64,000 nucleotides of DNA from Anaerobiospirillum sp. NML120449 (GCF_023051105.1 NZ_JALKIL010000023.1:1-64000), one strand, 5' to 3'; counted from the stretch's first letter, positions 19,752-29,737 are shown. Notes: generated from the letters alone by a model not told the origin. Numbers and translations are program-made.

Positions 19752-20549
19752 AAGCATACTTTATTAGCCGTTTCTCTTGCCGCTGCCTTATTTGGCGGTC
19801 TTTCTGCAGCCAACGCCGGTGTTCTCAAGGTGGGTGCCACTCCAGTTCCTCATGCTGAGATTCTCGAGCACGTTCAGCCAGCTCTGGCCAAGAAGGGCGT
19901 AGAGCTCAAGATCACCGAGTTCAATGATTACGTTCAGCCAAACCTGGCCGTATCTGACGGTGAGCTCGACGCTAATTTCTTCCAGCACCAGCCATACCTC
20001 GACGTATTCGTTAAGGACCACGGCTCTGATCTGGTAAACGTTGCCGGTGTTCACATTGAGCCAATGGGCATTTACTCCAAGGGCATCAAGAAGCTTAAGG
20101 ACATTAAGGAAGGTGCTTCCGTTGGTATCCCTAATGACCCTACCAATGGCGGCCGTGCTCTGTTATTACTGGCCAAGGCCGGTCTTATCAAGGTTGCCAA
20201 CCCTGATGATGTAACCGTTACTGTTCTTGATGTAGTTGAGAACCCTAAGAAATTAAAGTTCCAGGAGCTTGAGGCTGCCCAGCTGCCACGTGCTCTGCCT
20301 GATGTGGACTTTGCTGTTATTAACACCAACTACGCTCTGCCAGCCGGTTTAAATCCATTAAAGGACGCTATCTTCATTGAAGATGCCGACTCCCCTTATG
20401 TAAACATCCTCGTGGCCAACTCCAAGAGCGCCAAGAACCCTGATCTCAAGGTTCTGATTGATGAGCTTTCTTCAGCTGAGACTGCAAAGTTCATCACCAA
20501 AAAGTACAACGGTGCAGTAGTTCCAGTTGCAGGTCAGGACAAGAAGTAA
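19749..20549 (+). CDS. metQ: MetQ/NlpA-family substrate-binding protein (methionine uptake)
   Basis: Periplasmic binding component of a MetNIQ-type ABC transporter, 266 aa. The family signature is clear: LKVGATPVPHAEILEHV, then EFNDYVQPNLAVSDGELDANFFQH and HIEPMGIYSKGIK, GIPNDPTNGGRALLLL, and VINTNYALPAGLNP. The signal peptide (MKHTLLAVSLAAALFGGLSAANA) ends in an AxA site. There is no lipobox cysteine, unlike E. coli MetQ, so the protein should be soluble in the periplasm. No metN or metI is nearby, so its membrane partner must be elsewhere. Methionine is the likely ligand, but the family also binds other amino acids. Confidence 0.85.
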   Translation: MKHTLLAVSLAAALFGGLSAANAGVLKVGATPVPHAEILEHVQPALAKKGVELKITEFNDYVQPNLAVSDGELDANFFQHQPYLDVFVKDHGSDLVNVAGVHIEPMGIYSKGIKKLKDIKEGASVGIPNDPTNGGRALLLLAKAGLIKVANPDDVTVTVLDVVENPKKLKFQELEAAQLPRALPDVDFAVINTNYALPAGLNPLKDAIFIEDADSPYVNILVANSKSAKNPDLKVLIDELSSAETAKFITKKYNGAVVPVAGQDKK

Positions 20550-20699
20550 TTCTGAAAAAACAGTGCTCACAGCCTGACAGACCATCACACAGGTGGCGGC
20601 TATCCACCTGATGGACTAAAAGGCTGCACTGAGCTTCTCCTGACTGCCCCTCCGGCGGCTATACGGAAGGGATAAGAGATCAGGAGTGCTTTCTGGCTA

Positions 20700-20738
20700 A
20701 AGGGCAGACCGGGTAACCGGCCTGCCCTTACTGCATTT
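20700..20738 (+). terminator. Possible terminator downstream of metQ
   Basis: AAGGGCAG...CTGCCCTT with an inner CGGG/CCGG forms a hairpin at 20700-20729. The tail ACTGCATTTT is only partly T-rich. It lies 150 bases past the stop. Confidence 0.5.
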
Positions 20739-20834
20739 TGGCCCGGCCAAAAAATCCCTCTGATTGTACCCATCCAGCACCTGAGGTACGTAGCTCAGGC
20801 CTCTGAGATACTGTCCTCAGCCCCTGGGGCAGCA

Positions 20835-20918
20835 CTAAAGCACAGAGCAGAGCTCTTAATATCTAAAGCACAGAGCAGAGCTCTTAATATCTAAAGCACA
20901 GAGCAGAGCTCTTAATAA
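20835..20918. repeat. 28-bp tandem repeat, 3 copies
   Basis: CTAAAGCACAGAGCAGAGCT plus CTTAATAT starts at 20835, 20863 and 20891 with almost no variation; the last copy ends in ACTGAGG. Confidence 0.9.
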
Positions 20919-21071
20919 CTGAGGAAGTGAGCAGGTAAGCAGGGGGCAGGGGGCGGCAGACTTTAGCTGCGATGAAAAAATGGCGCGCCGGGGCTCACTG
21001 TCAGGGCCTGTCCTGTTAAACTTGCCGATTATTACCATCAGCGGGCTCAGGCCCTTTATTGGAGCGACAAG

Positions 21072-24000
21072 ATGAGAACCTTCAGGCAGGAAGTGCAGCT
21101 GGCATCACTGGCCAAAGCCGGTCAAAAACGCCGCAGGGCAGCGCAGCTGGCTCAGGACAGTGACAGTGATTCAGGCAGTGCCGGTGCTGCGCCTGAAGGT
21201 GAGGCTCATATTCAGCCTGATTCACATGATGAGGCCATGGCAAGGGACCAGGCCCATGTCAGGGACAGTGATCACTGTCATGACCTGGCCTCTGATCATG
21301 GTGTTGACTGTGCTCTTGCTGATGACAATCATCTTTCTGCTGGCAGGACCGCAGGTGCCGGCCAGGGCTCTGAAGCTGCCCGTGGTGCAGGGGCAGCCCG
21401 TGCAACAGGTTCAGCCCATGGAGCAGGTTCAGTCCAAAGCTCAGGTGATCAGAGGCCGGGCCGGGTACCTGGTGCCCGCAGGAGCCGTGCTGCTGATGAT
21501 GCAGAAATGCTCGACGATGATGATGGCCTTAGTGATGACAGTTTTATTGAGTCCATGGATGTCAGCCGTCCCTTATCGCCATTGAGCGGTGCGGCCCGGC
21601 GCTCGCGCAGCCGCACCACTGACCTCAGTGCGCTTAAAAAGGGTAAGGCGGCCCGCAGCGCAGGTGCCACCGGCAATGCTGCCGGAGCGGCTGCTTCCAG
21701 TAGTGCCACCGGGGCAGTAGCTGATGCAGCTACAGGTGCCAGCGCAGGCACTGTGGCAGGCTCTGAGGCCTGTGACGGCTTTGGTTCGGCCTTAAATGCC
21801 AGTGCCGCTGTGGTTCTGGCAGCTAAGGAGGCGGCAGCTGCAGCAGCGGCTGCTGCCGCCGGTGGTGCCGCAGCAGAGGAGAGCTGTGCTGACGGGGCGG
21901 GCGCTGATGAGGCGCAGGCGGCTGCAGCCTTTGATTACCGTGACTTTTTGAAAACTGTGCCGGGACTGCCGGGCTGTTACCGCATGTACAACAGCAAGGG
22001 TGAGGTTATCTACGTAGGTAAGGCCCGTAATCTTAAAAACCGTCTGAGCTCCTACTTTCTTAAAGATCAGACCATTAAGACCTCAGCTCTGGTATCTCAT
22101 ATTGCCAGCATTGAGTTTACCGTTACCTTTTCCGAGACCGAGGCTCTCATTCTGGAAAATGAGCTCATCAAGAAATATCAGCCTCACTACAATATCCTGC
22201 TGCGCGATGACAAGTCCTATCCTTTTATCCTGCTGACCACAGCTCATGAGCATCCGGGCATTTACTTTCACCGTGGTGCCCGCCGCAAAAAGGGTGATTA
22301 TTTCGGACCTTTCCCGGACTCAACAGCCGTCAAGGACAGTCTGCGCCTTATGCAGCGTCTCTTTCCTATCCGCCAGTGTGAAGATACAGTCTATGCTCAC
22401 CGCTCCCGTCCCTGCCTCATGGCCCAGATAGGCAAATGTCTGGCACCGTGCGTGCCCATGAGTGAGGAAAAGACCCGTCAGTACCATGAGCAGGTTGAGC
22501 TTATCCGTCTGTTCTTACAGGGACGCAATCAGGAGCTGCTCACCACCATGGTCAAAAAGATGGAAGAGCATGCCCTGAACATGGAGTTTGAGCAGGCTGC
22601 CGTACTGCGCGACCAGCTGACCACCTTACGCCGCGTTCAGGAAAGCAACAGCATTGTGTCAGGCATTGAGCATCCCGTAGACATTATCGGTTATGCCATG
22701 GCCGGCGGCATGGGCTGTATTCACGTGCTCTTTATCCGCAATGGCCGTGTCTTTGGCAGCCGCTCCTTCTACCCGCGTCTGTCCGACCAGGCACGCAGCA
22801 GCCGTGACCTGGTGCTCTCCTTTGTGGGCCAGTTTTACCTCAACGATGAGCATCCTAACCTTATCCCTGATGAGGTAGTGCTCGATCTCAACTACGACCA
22901 GACGCCAGCCGCCCCGGCCGCCGCCAGTGCAGGCGCCGCCCGCACAGGCTCAGCCGTTGCCGCTGACTCACCGGATGAATCAGCAGGCGGCCTGTCCTCC
23001 CCGGCAGACTCAGATACGCAGGATGCTGACAATGCTGATGTCGACAGTGCAGCCCGGGGCATAACAGTAAATGACTTTGGGCAGAGCAGTGGCCCTGACC
23101 ACAGGATTTATGAACGCCCGGTCAGCAAGGATAGCGACTTTAGCGAGGCCCGTGAGTTTATCGACCGCATCAGATCGATGGAGCTTGAGCCGGGCAATGA
23201 GGCTGACGGCGCAGACTGCGCCCTCACAGACGATTACGAGGCCGACAGCCACGCCTGCGCTGAAGACGCTTACGACTATGATGCTCTCAGCCCAGCCTCT
23301 GCAGCTGCAGCAGCCGACGACAGTAAGCAGGGCTCTGATACACCAGAGCTGAGCGCGGACAGCGCAGACAGCTCAGGTGCTGTCAGGTCACGCCGTGGCC
23401 ATAAGAAGAAAGCTGCGGTTCCGGATGGAGCAGCTGCTGACAGCGCGGCTGAAAAGGCCGGCGTTGCTGATGAAAGAGCGGCTGAAAAGGCCGGCGCTGC
23501 TGATGAAAATGGCGGTGCGGGCGCAGCTGACAGCGCTGATCCTGTTTCTGAGCTGACAGGTGAGATGGACAGCGCTCAGGACGTAGGTGCGCAAGAAGGT
23601 GCTGAGGGCGCTGCCGGCAGCGCTAAGAGCGAGCTTGAGCTCATAGGCGCGGCCATTAAGGCGCGCTTTGGCAAGACGCTGCGCTTTAACCGGGGCAGCA
23701 GGGGCGCAAGGCGCAAGTTCCTGCATCTTGCCATGACCAATGCCCTGGTATCGCTCGACTCCAAAATGGCCTCCAGTGCCACAGCTCACAGGCGTATTGA
23801 GGACCTGGAAAGACTGCTTGGCATCAGCGGTATTGAGCGTATGGAGTGCTATGACATCTCCCATACCATGGGTGAGCTGACCGTAGGGTCATGCGTGGTC
23901 TTTAACCGTGAGGGGCCGGACAGCTCCCGCTACCGGCGCTATAACATTGAGGGCATTACCCCGGGTGATGACTTTGCGGCCATGCATCAGGTGCTCACCC

Positions 24001-24488
24001 GTCGCTTCCGTGACCCTGATGGCAGTGAGTGCCCGCAGCTGGTCTTTATTGACGGTGGCCCGGGACAGCTGGCGCAGGCCGAAGAGGTGCTGAGCGCTGC
24101 CTTTGCCGATGCCAGCACCCCCATGCCTGTGATTGTGGCTGTTGCCAAGGGTGAGGGCCGTAAGGAGGGCCTTGAGACCTTAATCAGGGCCTTTACCCAT
24201 GAGCGCATTAATCTGGGACTAAACTCACCTGCCTTGCAGCTGGTAATCCATATCCGTGATGAATCGCATCGCTTTGCCATCACCGGTCACCGTAACCGTC
24301 GCGCCAAAGCCCGCCGCACCTCAAAGCTCGAGTCTGTAAGCGGCATTGGTCCAAAGCGCCGCCAGGCTCTGCTCAAGCACCTGGGCGGCATGCAGGAGGT
24401 GATGCGCGCCAGTGTCGAAGAGCTGTGCAAGGTCCCGGGCATCAGCCCCAAAATGGCCGAGCATATCTACAACGAGCTGCACGGCTGA
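21072..24488 (+). CDS. uvrC: Excinuclease ABC subunit C, strongly enlarged
   Basis: Makes the incisions in UvrABC nucleotide excision repair. At 1138 aa it is almost twice the usual length of about 600. Residues 1-288 are an Ala/Asp/Ser/His-rich extension. The GIY-YIG domain follows (VPGLPGCYRMYNSKGEVIYVGKARN, about 293-370). The UvrB-binding UVR motif is at about 489-525 (MEFEQAAVLRDQL). A second Ala/Asp/Glu-rich insertion spans about 612-855. Next comes the RNase H-like nuclease domain (ECYDISHTMGE near 925, LVFIDGGPGQL near 990) and tandem helix-hairpin-helix motifs at the end (VSGIGPKRRQALLKHLGG, VPGISPKMAEHIYNELHG). All catalytic regions are present. TTGGAGCG lies about eight bases before ATG 21072, supporting the long N-terminus. 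A more internal start would remove the extension but is not favoured by a ribosome site. Confidence 0.93.
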   Translation: MRTFRQEVQLASLAKAGQKRRRAAQLAQDSDSDSGSAGAAPEGEAHIQPDSHDEAMARDQAHVRDSDHCHDLASDHGVDCALADDNHLSAGRTAGAGQGSEAARGAGAARATGSAHGAGSVQSSGDQRPGRVPGARRSRAADDAEMLDDDDGLSDDSFIESMDVSRPLSPLSGAARRSRSRTTDLSALKKGKAARSAGATGNAAGAAASSSATGAVADAATGASAGTVAGSEACDGFGSALNASAAVVLAAKEAAAAAAAAAAGGAAAEESCADGAGADEAQAAAAFDYRDFLKTVPGLPGCYRMYNSKGEVIYVGKARNLKNRLSSYFLKDQTIKTSALVSHIASIEFTVTFSETEALILENELIKKYQPHYNILLRDDKSYPFILLTTAHEHPGIYFHRGARRKKGDYFGPFPDSTAVKDSLRLMQRLFPIRQCEDTVYAHRSRPCLMAQIGKCLAPCVPMSEEKTRQYHEQVELIRLFLQGRNQELLTTMVKKMEEHALNMEFEQAAVLRDQLTTLRRVQESNSIVSGIEHPVDIIGYAMAGGMGCIHVLFIRNGRVFGSRSFYPRLSDQARSSRDLVLSFVGQFYLNDEHPNLIPDEVVLDLNYDQTPAAPAAASAGAARTGSAVAADSPDESAGGLSSPADSDTQDADNADVDSAARGITVNDFGQSSGPDHRIYERPVSKDSDFSEAREFIDRIRSMELEPGNEADGADCALTDDYEADSHACAEDAYDYDALSPASAAAAADDSKQGSDTPELSADSADSSGAVRSRRGHKKKAAVPDGAAADSAAEKAGVADERAAEKAGAADENGGAGAADSADPVSELTGEMDSAQDVGAQEGAEGAAGSAKSELELIGAAIKARFGKTLRFNRGSRGARRKFLHLAMTNALVSLDSKMASSATAHRRIEDLERLLGISGIERMECYDISHTMGELTVGSCVVFNREGPDSSRYRRYNIEGITPGDDFAAMHQVLTRRFRDPDGSECPQLVFIDGGPGQLAQAEEVLSAAFADASTPMPVIVAVAKGEGRKEGLETLIRAFTHERINLGLNSPALQLVIHIRDESHRFAITGHRNRRAKARRTSKLESVSGIGPKRRQALLKHLGGMQEVMRASVEELCKVPGISPKMAEHIYNELHG

Positions 24489-25134
24489 CGTAAGCGCTCT
24501 GCGCAGCGCAGGCCTGACGCCTGCACTGCGCCCGGCACCGGCACTGTGCCGCTTCCAGGTATGAAGCCACCGGCGCCGGGCCACGACAGACCGGTAAGCA
24601 GCGTTAAACTGCTTTCTGGTTGCCAGGCCGGCCGCCCCTTTATCAGTGCCATGCCTGCGCTGCCGGGCTATCAGGCATATGCTGGCCTTAAGAACGTCCA
24701 GGTGTGCAGGCGCTGCTGCACCTGTGGTTATAAGTCTCAGCCTGACAGGCTTTACATAAGTGCAAAGCACTCATAAGCATGAGGGGCATGATGCTGTTGC
24801 CGACGCAGGTGGGGCTCCATGCAGGGGCACTTTACTAAAGGGGATACACAGTGCCCTTGCTGTATTGTTATGACACAGGCAGGGCAGCTGCAGGTTATGG
24901 CCGAAACTTCCTGGTTTTACCAGGTGCTGCCAGGCTGGTTTTAGAAAGCATATGGCGCTCACAGCCGTGCGCATCAGGCGGGGATGACCCGCCTTTATTA
25001 TCTGGTGAGATGGGAGACTGGTACTTTATGTGCGAAAAACTGACACTTTATAAGAGGCAAAGCAGCGCGGCGAGGGCACGCTGTGATGAAAAAAAGGCGT
25101 AAAAAGGCAAGGCGTAATGTAATTTTATGATGTT
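24489..25134. other. Intergenic region between uvrC and flagellin
   Basis: No supported gene; the short frames overlap one another without family features. Confidence 0.45.
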
Positions 25135-25149
25135 GGCACAATTGGTGCT
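25134..25149 (+). promoter_or_regulatory. Sigma-54 promoter of the flagellin at 25253
   Basis: TTGGCACAATTGGTGCT has GG at 25135-25136 and GC at 25147-25148, separated by ten bases. The -24 element TTGGCAC is consensus. The -12 element is GTGC and not TTGC. Position relative to ATG (105 nt) matches the two minus-strand flagellins. Confidence 0.7.
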
Positions 25150-25252
25150 CTTACGGGGGTAATGAGAGAAGAATTAATCTTCTGATTGTGAAATTGGAAG
25201 TCAGGATTATGTGGTTTTGCTCCCCTTAGTTCCCTGACTAAGTGAGAAACAA

Positions 25253-26230
25253 ATGGCACTTTACGTTAATACCAATGTCAGTTCCATCAATGCCCAGCGC
25301 AAATTGTCGAACTCCACCCTGGCTTTAAACACCAGCTACCAGCGTCTCTCCTCAGGTCTGAGAATCAATTCTGCCAAGGACGATGCCGCCGGTCTGCAGA
25401 TTTCCGACCGCCTTACCTCTCAGATTAACGGCCTCAATCAGGGCAACCGCAACACCAACGACGGCATTGCTCTGGCCCAGACCATCGAAGGTGCTCTGGA
25501 CGAAACCACCAGTATGCTCCAGCGCATTCGTGTGCTGGCCGTACAGGCAGCCAACGGCACCAATTCCGAGTCAGACCGTAAGGCTCTGCAGGAAGAAGTG
25601 ACCCAGCTGTCTGATGAAATCACCCGTATTGCCCGTCAGACCACCTTTGCCGGCCAGACCGTTCTTAACGGCCCACGTGATCCAAACAACAATAAGGATC
25701 ACCTCAAGAACCCAAACAGCTTAATTCCAAGCCGTGCTAATAACCAGGCAGCTAAGATTGTTTTCCAGGTAGGTGCCAATGCCGGTGACGTGCTGTCACT
25801 GGTGTGGGATAAAGGCTTCTCCATGTCAGGCATTGCCGCTCAGGCCGGTCTGACTGCAGGTAATAAGAATGCTGGCAATGGTCTTTACATTCCTGATGGC
25901 GCCGGCGGCAGTGTTGTAAGATGGTCCGTATCTACCGCTCAGACTGCTACCAACACTCTGGCCAATATCGACAAGGCCATTCAGGCTGTTGATACCAAGC
26001 GTGCTGAGCTGGGTGCTCTCCAAAATCGTATGGAAAGTACTATTCGCAACCAGGCTTCCATCTCTGAAAATGAGGCTGATGCCCGCAGCAGAATCAGAGA
26101 CACAGATTTTGCCGAAGAGACCGCAGCCCTGACTGCCAATAACATTATTCAGCAGGCTTCCCAGACTGTTCTGGCACAGGCCAATCAGCGTCCTACCATT
26201 GCTCTGAGCCTCCTTAGTCAGGGCCAGTAA
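25253..26230 (+). CDS. Flagellin
   Basis: Flagellar filament subunit, 325 aa. It shares the same N-terminus ([20 protein letters not shown]) and C-terminus ([18 protein letters not shown], ending ALSLLSQGQ) as the flagellin at 3951-4862. The variable centre (about 140-225) is different and about 20 residues longer. The two may be filament variants expressed together, since both have sigma-54-type promoters. It is a single-gene unit with a strong terminator. The annotated ATG agrees with the other copies, but the ribosome site here is weak (AAGTGAGAAAC). Confidence 0.95.
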   Translation: MALYVNTNVSSINAQRKLSNSTLALNTSYQRLSSGLRINSAKDDAAGLQISDRLTSQINGLNQGNRNTNDGIALAQTIEGALDETTSMLQRIRVLAVQAANGTNSESDRKALQEEVTQLSDEITRIARQTTFAGQTVLNGPRDPNNNKDHLKNPNSLIPSRANNQAAKIVFQVGANAGDVLSLVWDKGFSMSGIAAQAGLTAGNKNAGNGLYIPDGAGGSVVRWSVSTAQTATNTLANIDKAIQAVDTKRAELGALQNRMESTIRNQASISENEADARSRIRDTDFAEETAALTANNIIQQASQTVLAQANQRPTIALSLLSQGQ

Positions 26231-26260
26231 AATACAGAATTTGCTTAACGAATTATTTCA

Positions 26261-26288
26261 AGGCGGGGCTGGTCCCCGCCTTTCTTTT
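26261..26288 (+). terminator. Rho-independent terminator of flagellin
   Basis: AGGCGGGG and CCCCGCCT pair around CTGGT, followed by TTTCTTTT, 30 bases past the stop. Confidence 0.9.
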
Positions 26289-27333
26289 GCCTGAAAGAAG
26301 GCGTCTCAGGACAGTCGTTATTGCGCATCTAAAGCACCATGAGGGCAAAAACAGGGGTATAACAGAGGCAAGAGCAAGAGCAAAACAAGGGTAAGAGCAT
26401 GTGAAAGAGCTGTGGCAGTGCCAATAGCAGGGGCAGTGTCTGGGCAAGAACAGGGACAGCGGCAAAGGCAAGAACAGGGACAGGGCAGGAGCGACAGAGC
26501 AAAGAACAGCAGTTTACGCTGCATTCATCAGATCTGAATCCTGTGGCAGCCTTAGCCAGTTTTTATTTCAGCTGCGCTGAGACAGCGGATTAATGACTGC
26601 AGGCCCAAATGACTTAATCCCAGCATTGACAGTGCTGCAAGCTCAATGTTCTACCTGGTCTCCTTGCCTCATGAGCTGCAGCATTGTGCAATAGCCCGGC
26701 ATGCAGGGGGCTGTATGGTATGGCAGCAACCACATAGAGGCAGAGGTAACGCCCCCTATAGCTGGCATAGTATCCTGGCTGTAAGGCAAACGTTGCCATT
26801 GGCCTGGGGGTCTGCGAGCGCCTGGTAAAGTACCTGGAAGTGAATTATTTGCTCAAATAATCCTGTGATTAAATGCCCTCTCAGAGCTCATGTGGATGAT
26901 TTTGCTGCAAACGTGTGCAATATGGGGCAATTCAGGAATAATTCTCTGGTAGTAAATTTTGGGAAGCAATTGCTGTACAGGGCCCAAAATGATGGGTACA
27001 GATGCGGTCAACAGGGCTGCCGGTTCAGCAGGATGCAGCGGTGGCAACAGGGCGAGGCGTGGTGGTACTGATAAGCCTGCGTTCCTGACGATTGAGGGGA
27101 GCCAGAATCGTTGACTGAGATCCGGGGCGGCTGTTATGGCTGTCCTGATGGCAGGGATGATTGACGGCCTGACGGTCGATGATGCTGGAATGGCTTGCGC
27201 TTTTGGCCATGACAGCCGATGTCCGGGATGAGCGGGATGAGCGGGATAGCCGGGATGAGCGGGATAGCCGGGATGACAGGGGCATCCGATGGGGAGCTGG
27301 TGCGTGGGGGATTGCGGAGGGGCGCAAATGATA
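26289..27333. other. Intergenic region with simple repeats
   Basis: No supported gene in about 1 kb. 26340-26500 is purine-rich (GGGGCAGG, GGCAAGAACAGGGACAG words). The short repeat at 27222-27277 is described separately. Confidence 0.45.
27222..27277. repeat. 9/18-bp repeat, CGGGATGAG and CGGGATAGC units
   Basis: CGGGAT occurs six times in 50 bases at 9-base steps, alternating between CGGGATGAG and CGGGATAGC. Confidence 0.8.
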
Positions 27334-27353
27334 AGGCCCTCCGGGGGAGGGCC
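27334..27353 (-). terminator. Possible terminator of the YccT-like gene
   Basis: AGGCCCTCC and GGAGGGCCT form a 9-bp stem 40 bases past the stop. The minus-strand tail TATCATTTG is only modestly T-rich. Confidence 0.5.
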
Positions 27354-27393
27354 TGTGCGCGTCAGCGCTGTAATCATGTCCGCAGGGTGCTTA

Positions 27394-28161
27394 TCAGTGG
27401 GACATGATGTACTTTACGAACTTGAGCTTGGTGGCGTCGTCAGCTGCCTCGTAGAGCTGAACCAGCTGGTCAAATTCAGCGTTCATTACTGTAGCTGTGT
27501 TGGCCTTCTTTGAGGTGGCCTGAACTGTAGGAGCGGCAGCGGCAGCACCTGCAGCAATGGCAGCGGCTGATCCACCCTCGCGGGCCTTGACGGTAGGAAC
27601 GTTTTCAGCGGTTACACCGGTGCGGTCATCGTTGGCCATTTCAGCAAAGACCCTGGCCGGAGCGTACAGACGGCCTACGGAGGCCAGATCCTCACGGTAG
27701 TCACGTAAGATGGCAAAACCGGAATCAGAAGTCAGGATGTAGTAGCTGGCCTCCTCTGGGGACAGGGCAGCTTTGGTACTGGCATTGATCAGGTTGATCT
27801 TCTGGGAGCGGGTGTAAGCCTCAGCCTCGCGATTGTCGCGTGGCATATTGTAGGTAAAGGTGTATTCGGCGTTGTCAGGAATGTTGGCAATATCTACAAC
27901 GATTGGATTGGCAGCCTGGTAAAGACGGGAGTCACGGGCGTTGCCAAAAGTGCCTTCAAACAACATCACAATCTGGTGACGACCTGGGCTGAGAGTAATG
28001 GTACGGCTGAAGCGGTTGTAACCGAAGTCAGACTTCTGGCCATCTACCAGCTCTACAGAATAATTCACAGGAACCTTAAATGATGCAGCATAAGCGCCTG
28101 AAGCTAAAGCTAAGGCACCAGCTAATGCGCTGACTTTAAGTAAAGCACCCAGTTTGGACAT
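27394..28161 (-). CDS. YccT/CsgI-like (DUF2057) periplasmic protein
   Basis: 255 aa with a cleavable signal peptide (MSKLGALLKVSALAGALALASGAYA before ASFKVP). The DUF2057 pattern follows: an N-terminal beta region (VNYSVELVDGQKS, RTITLSPGRHQIVMLFEG), then NPIVVDIANIP and YTFTYNMPRDNREAEAY. In E. coli the YccT member CsgI restrains curli formation at the outer membrane; no curli genes are in this window, so that role is not assumed. The C-terminal part (about 175-255) has an Ala-rich linker (SAAAIAAGAAAAAPT) and a helical end. Probably a single-gene unit. Confidence 0.75.
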   Translation of the reverse strand: MSKLGALLKVSALAGALALASGAYAASFKVPVNYSVELVDGQKSDFGYNRFSRTITLSPGRHQIVMLFEGTFGNARDSRLYQAANPIVVDIANIPDNAEYTFTYNMPRDNREAEAYTRSQKINLINASTKAALSPEEASYYILTSDSGFAILRDYREDLASVGRLYAPARVFAEMANDDRTGVTAENVPTVKAREGGSAAAIAAGAAAAAPTVQATSKKANTATVMNAEFDQLVQLYEAADDATKLKFVKYIMSH

Positions 28162-28558
28162 GTTGAAGTTCTCTAAAAAGTTAATGTTTAGCGCGGAAAT
28201 GATACCACAGTTCTAAGGCAAATAGGATAGTGCCTGATTAAGATGGCTAAAATACGGTGGTTTCTGGCGCCGTGTGTGTATTAAAAGCTTTTGTGCCGCG
28301 ACCTGACATCCGGGTGTGCACACCATTTCATGGACGGTATCTGGTCCAGGAAGGTCTCACTGCCTTATCTGAGGATGTCTGAGGACAGTGATATCAGCCA
28401 GGCATACCATGGCATGGATGGCTCTGTCCTTGGACGGCACTTGGTCCATGGACGGCATTTGCTCCATGTACGGTATCTGGTCCATGGACGGCATCTGGCC
28501 CATGGACAGACAGTACGTCCTCATACAGGGATACTGACAGCAAATCGGGCAACATCCG
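28162..28558. other. Gap between YccT-like and porin genes, with an 18-bp repeat
   Basis: Apart from the repeat at 28432-28509, nothing is recognised. The upstream region of the YccT-like gene (28162-28290) is the most A/T-rich part. Confidence 0.45.
28432..28509. repeat. 18-bp tandem repeat downstream of the porin gene
   Basis: GGACGGCAY-YTGGTCCAT-type units start at 28432, 28450, 28468 and 28486, with point differences. Each unit contains self-complementary GTCCATGGAC words at its joins. Confidence 0.85.
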
Positions 28559-29737
28559 TCAGAATGAATACTGCAGGCCCGCTGCCACCTTGTCCTCATT
28601 CCAGTTAAGGGTGCGGGCAAGGTCTGCTCCGTAGAACTGGGCAGTTTCACTGTCAAGGTCAAACTGAGCTTCAGCAAAGACCTTTACGGCCGGGGTGATA
28701 TTCCAGCCCATGCCTAGGGTCAGAGCTGACAGTACTTTTACAGACTCATATTGCTTGTGTCCATAACCAAGGCTCAGCCAGACACCGTTTTCAAAGCTGT
28801 AATTAACTGCCGTATCCACGGTATAAATGTGGTGATGCAGATAGTCGTAAGCAGTGGCACTTAAGACGGCTGCAGCATAAAGTCCCTGACCAAGGCTGCC
28901 GTATGACAGAGAGGCACCGTATTCCTTTTTGCCTCCAGGGGAAGTATGAGCGGCACGTTCGGCAGCTGTGGCAGCATCATAGCCGTCAGCCTGCATCATG
29001 GTGGCAAAGAAATCATGAGAGGCCGGGGTTACAGCCTGAGTGTATTTGAACTTGTAGTAGTCAATACCGTAGGAAAGGGTTACCTTGTCACCAAATTTGG
29101 TGGAGATGGAGGCGGCCAGACCATGGTCAATGGTCATGGGAGTATGACCAAGAGGCTCGCTGGCAAAGAGCCAGGAGAACTTGAGATCCCAGCTCAGGCC
29201 ACGCAGAGAATACATGATCTGGGCAGGACGCTGATTACCGAGCATATAGTAGTCTGAAGCGCTTGTGTCCAGTACAGTGAAAATGTCTGTAGCACCGACC
29301 ACATTATAGTAGGCACCATCGCCGCGACCGGCCATTAAAGTACCGTACTGCCAGGCATCAAGACCGGCAAACAGATATTCAGTATCGTTAAGGGCGCCTT
29401 CATTGCCATTGGCATCAACACCGGTTTCCCACTGGGCCATCATAATGGCATCAAGACCGGTGGCAATGCTGCTGCGGGCACCAAGACCCAGGCGGGCGGA
29501 GCTGTATGAGGTGGTTTCATTGAAGCTGTTGCCGGTAAGGTCGTACCATGCACCATCGTTTACGACCATGGTGCGGACGTGACCAAAGAGATCAAGGGAG
29601 ACATTTTCCTGATCATAGACACGGGCTGCCTGGGCAGGGGAAAGAAGTGAAGCGGTGACAGCAGTGGCTGCAACTGTGGCAAGACATTTGGAGACGGATA
29701 AACCAGGCACACATGCTGTCAGTGATGAAAAGCGCAT
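28559..29737 (-). CDS. Outer-membrane porin, OmpC/OmpF-like
   Basis: A general diffusion porin by appearance, about 392 aa from ATG 29737. The signal peptide runs to SLLSPAQA before ARVYD. Alternating beta-strand pattern throughout: NVSLDLFGHVRTMVV at the mature start, SSARLGLGARSSIATGLDAIMMAQWE, then FAGLDAWQYGTLMAGRGDGAYYNVVGATDIF, which matches the L3 constriction region of gammaproteobacterial porins. The final residues AAGLQYSF end in Phe, as needed for BAM recognition. A longer frame from 29788 exists, but its first 17 residues (MLAAPCFSGC...) do not look like a signal start. Confidence 0.85.
   Translation of the reverse strand: MRFSSLTACVPGLSVSKCLATVAATAVTASLLSPAQAARVYDQENVSLDLFGHVRTMVVNDGAWYDLTGNSFNETTSYSSARLGLGARSSIATGLDAIMMAQWETGVDANGNEGALNDTEYLFAGLDAWQYGTLMAGRGDGAYYNVVGATDIFTVLDTSASDYYMLGNQRPAQIMYSLRGLSWDLKFSWLFASEPLGHTPMTIDHGLAASISTKFGDKVTLSYGIDYYKFKYTQAVTPASHDFFATMMQADGYDAATAAERAAHTSPGGKKEYGASLSYGSLGQGLYAAAVLSATAYDYLHHHIYTVDTAVNYSFENGVWLSLGYGHKQYESVKVLSALTLGMGWNITPAVKVFAEAQFDLDSETAQFYGADLARTLNWNEDKVAAGLQYSF

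Larger units (their letters stand above)
20550..21071. other. Intergenic region between metQ and uvrC
   Basis: No gene. It holds the putative terminator at 20700 and the 28-bp array at 20835. Confidence 0.45.
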
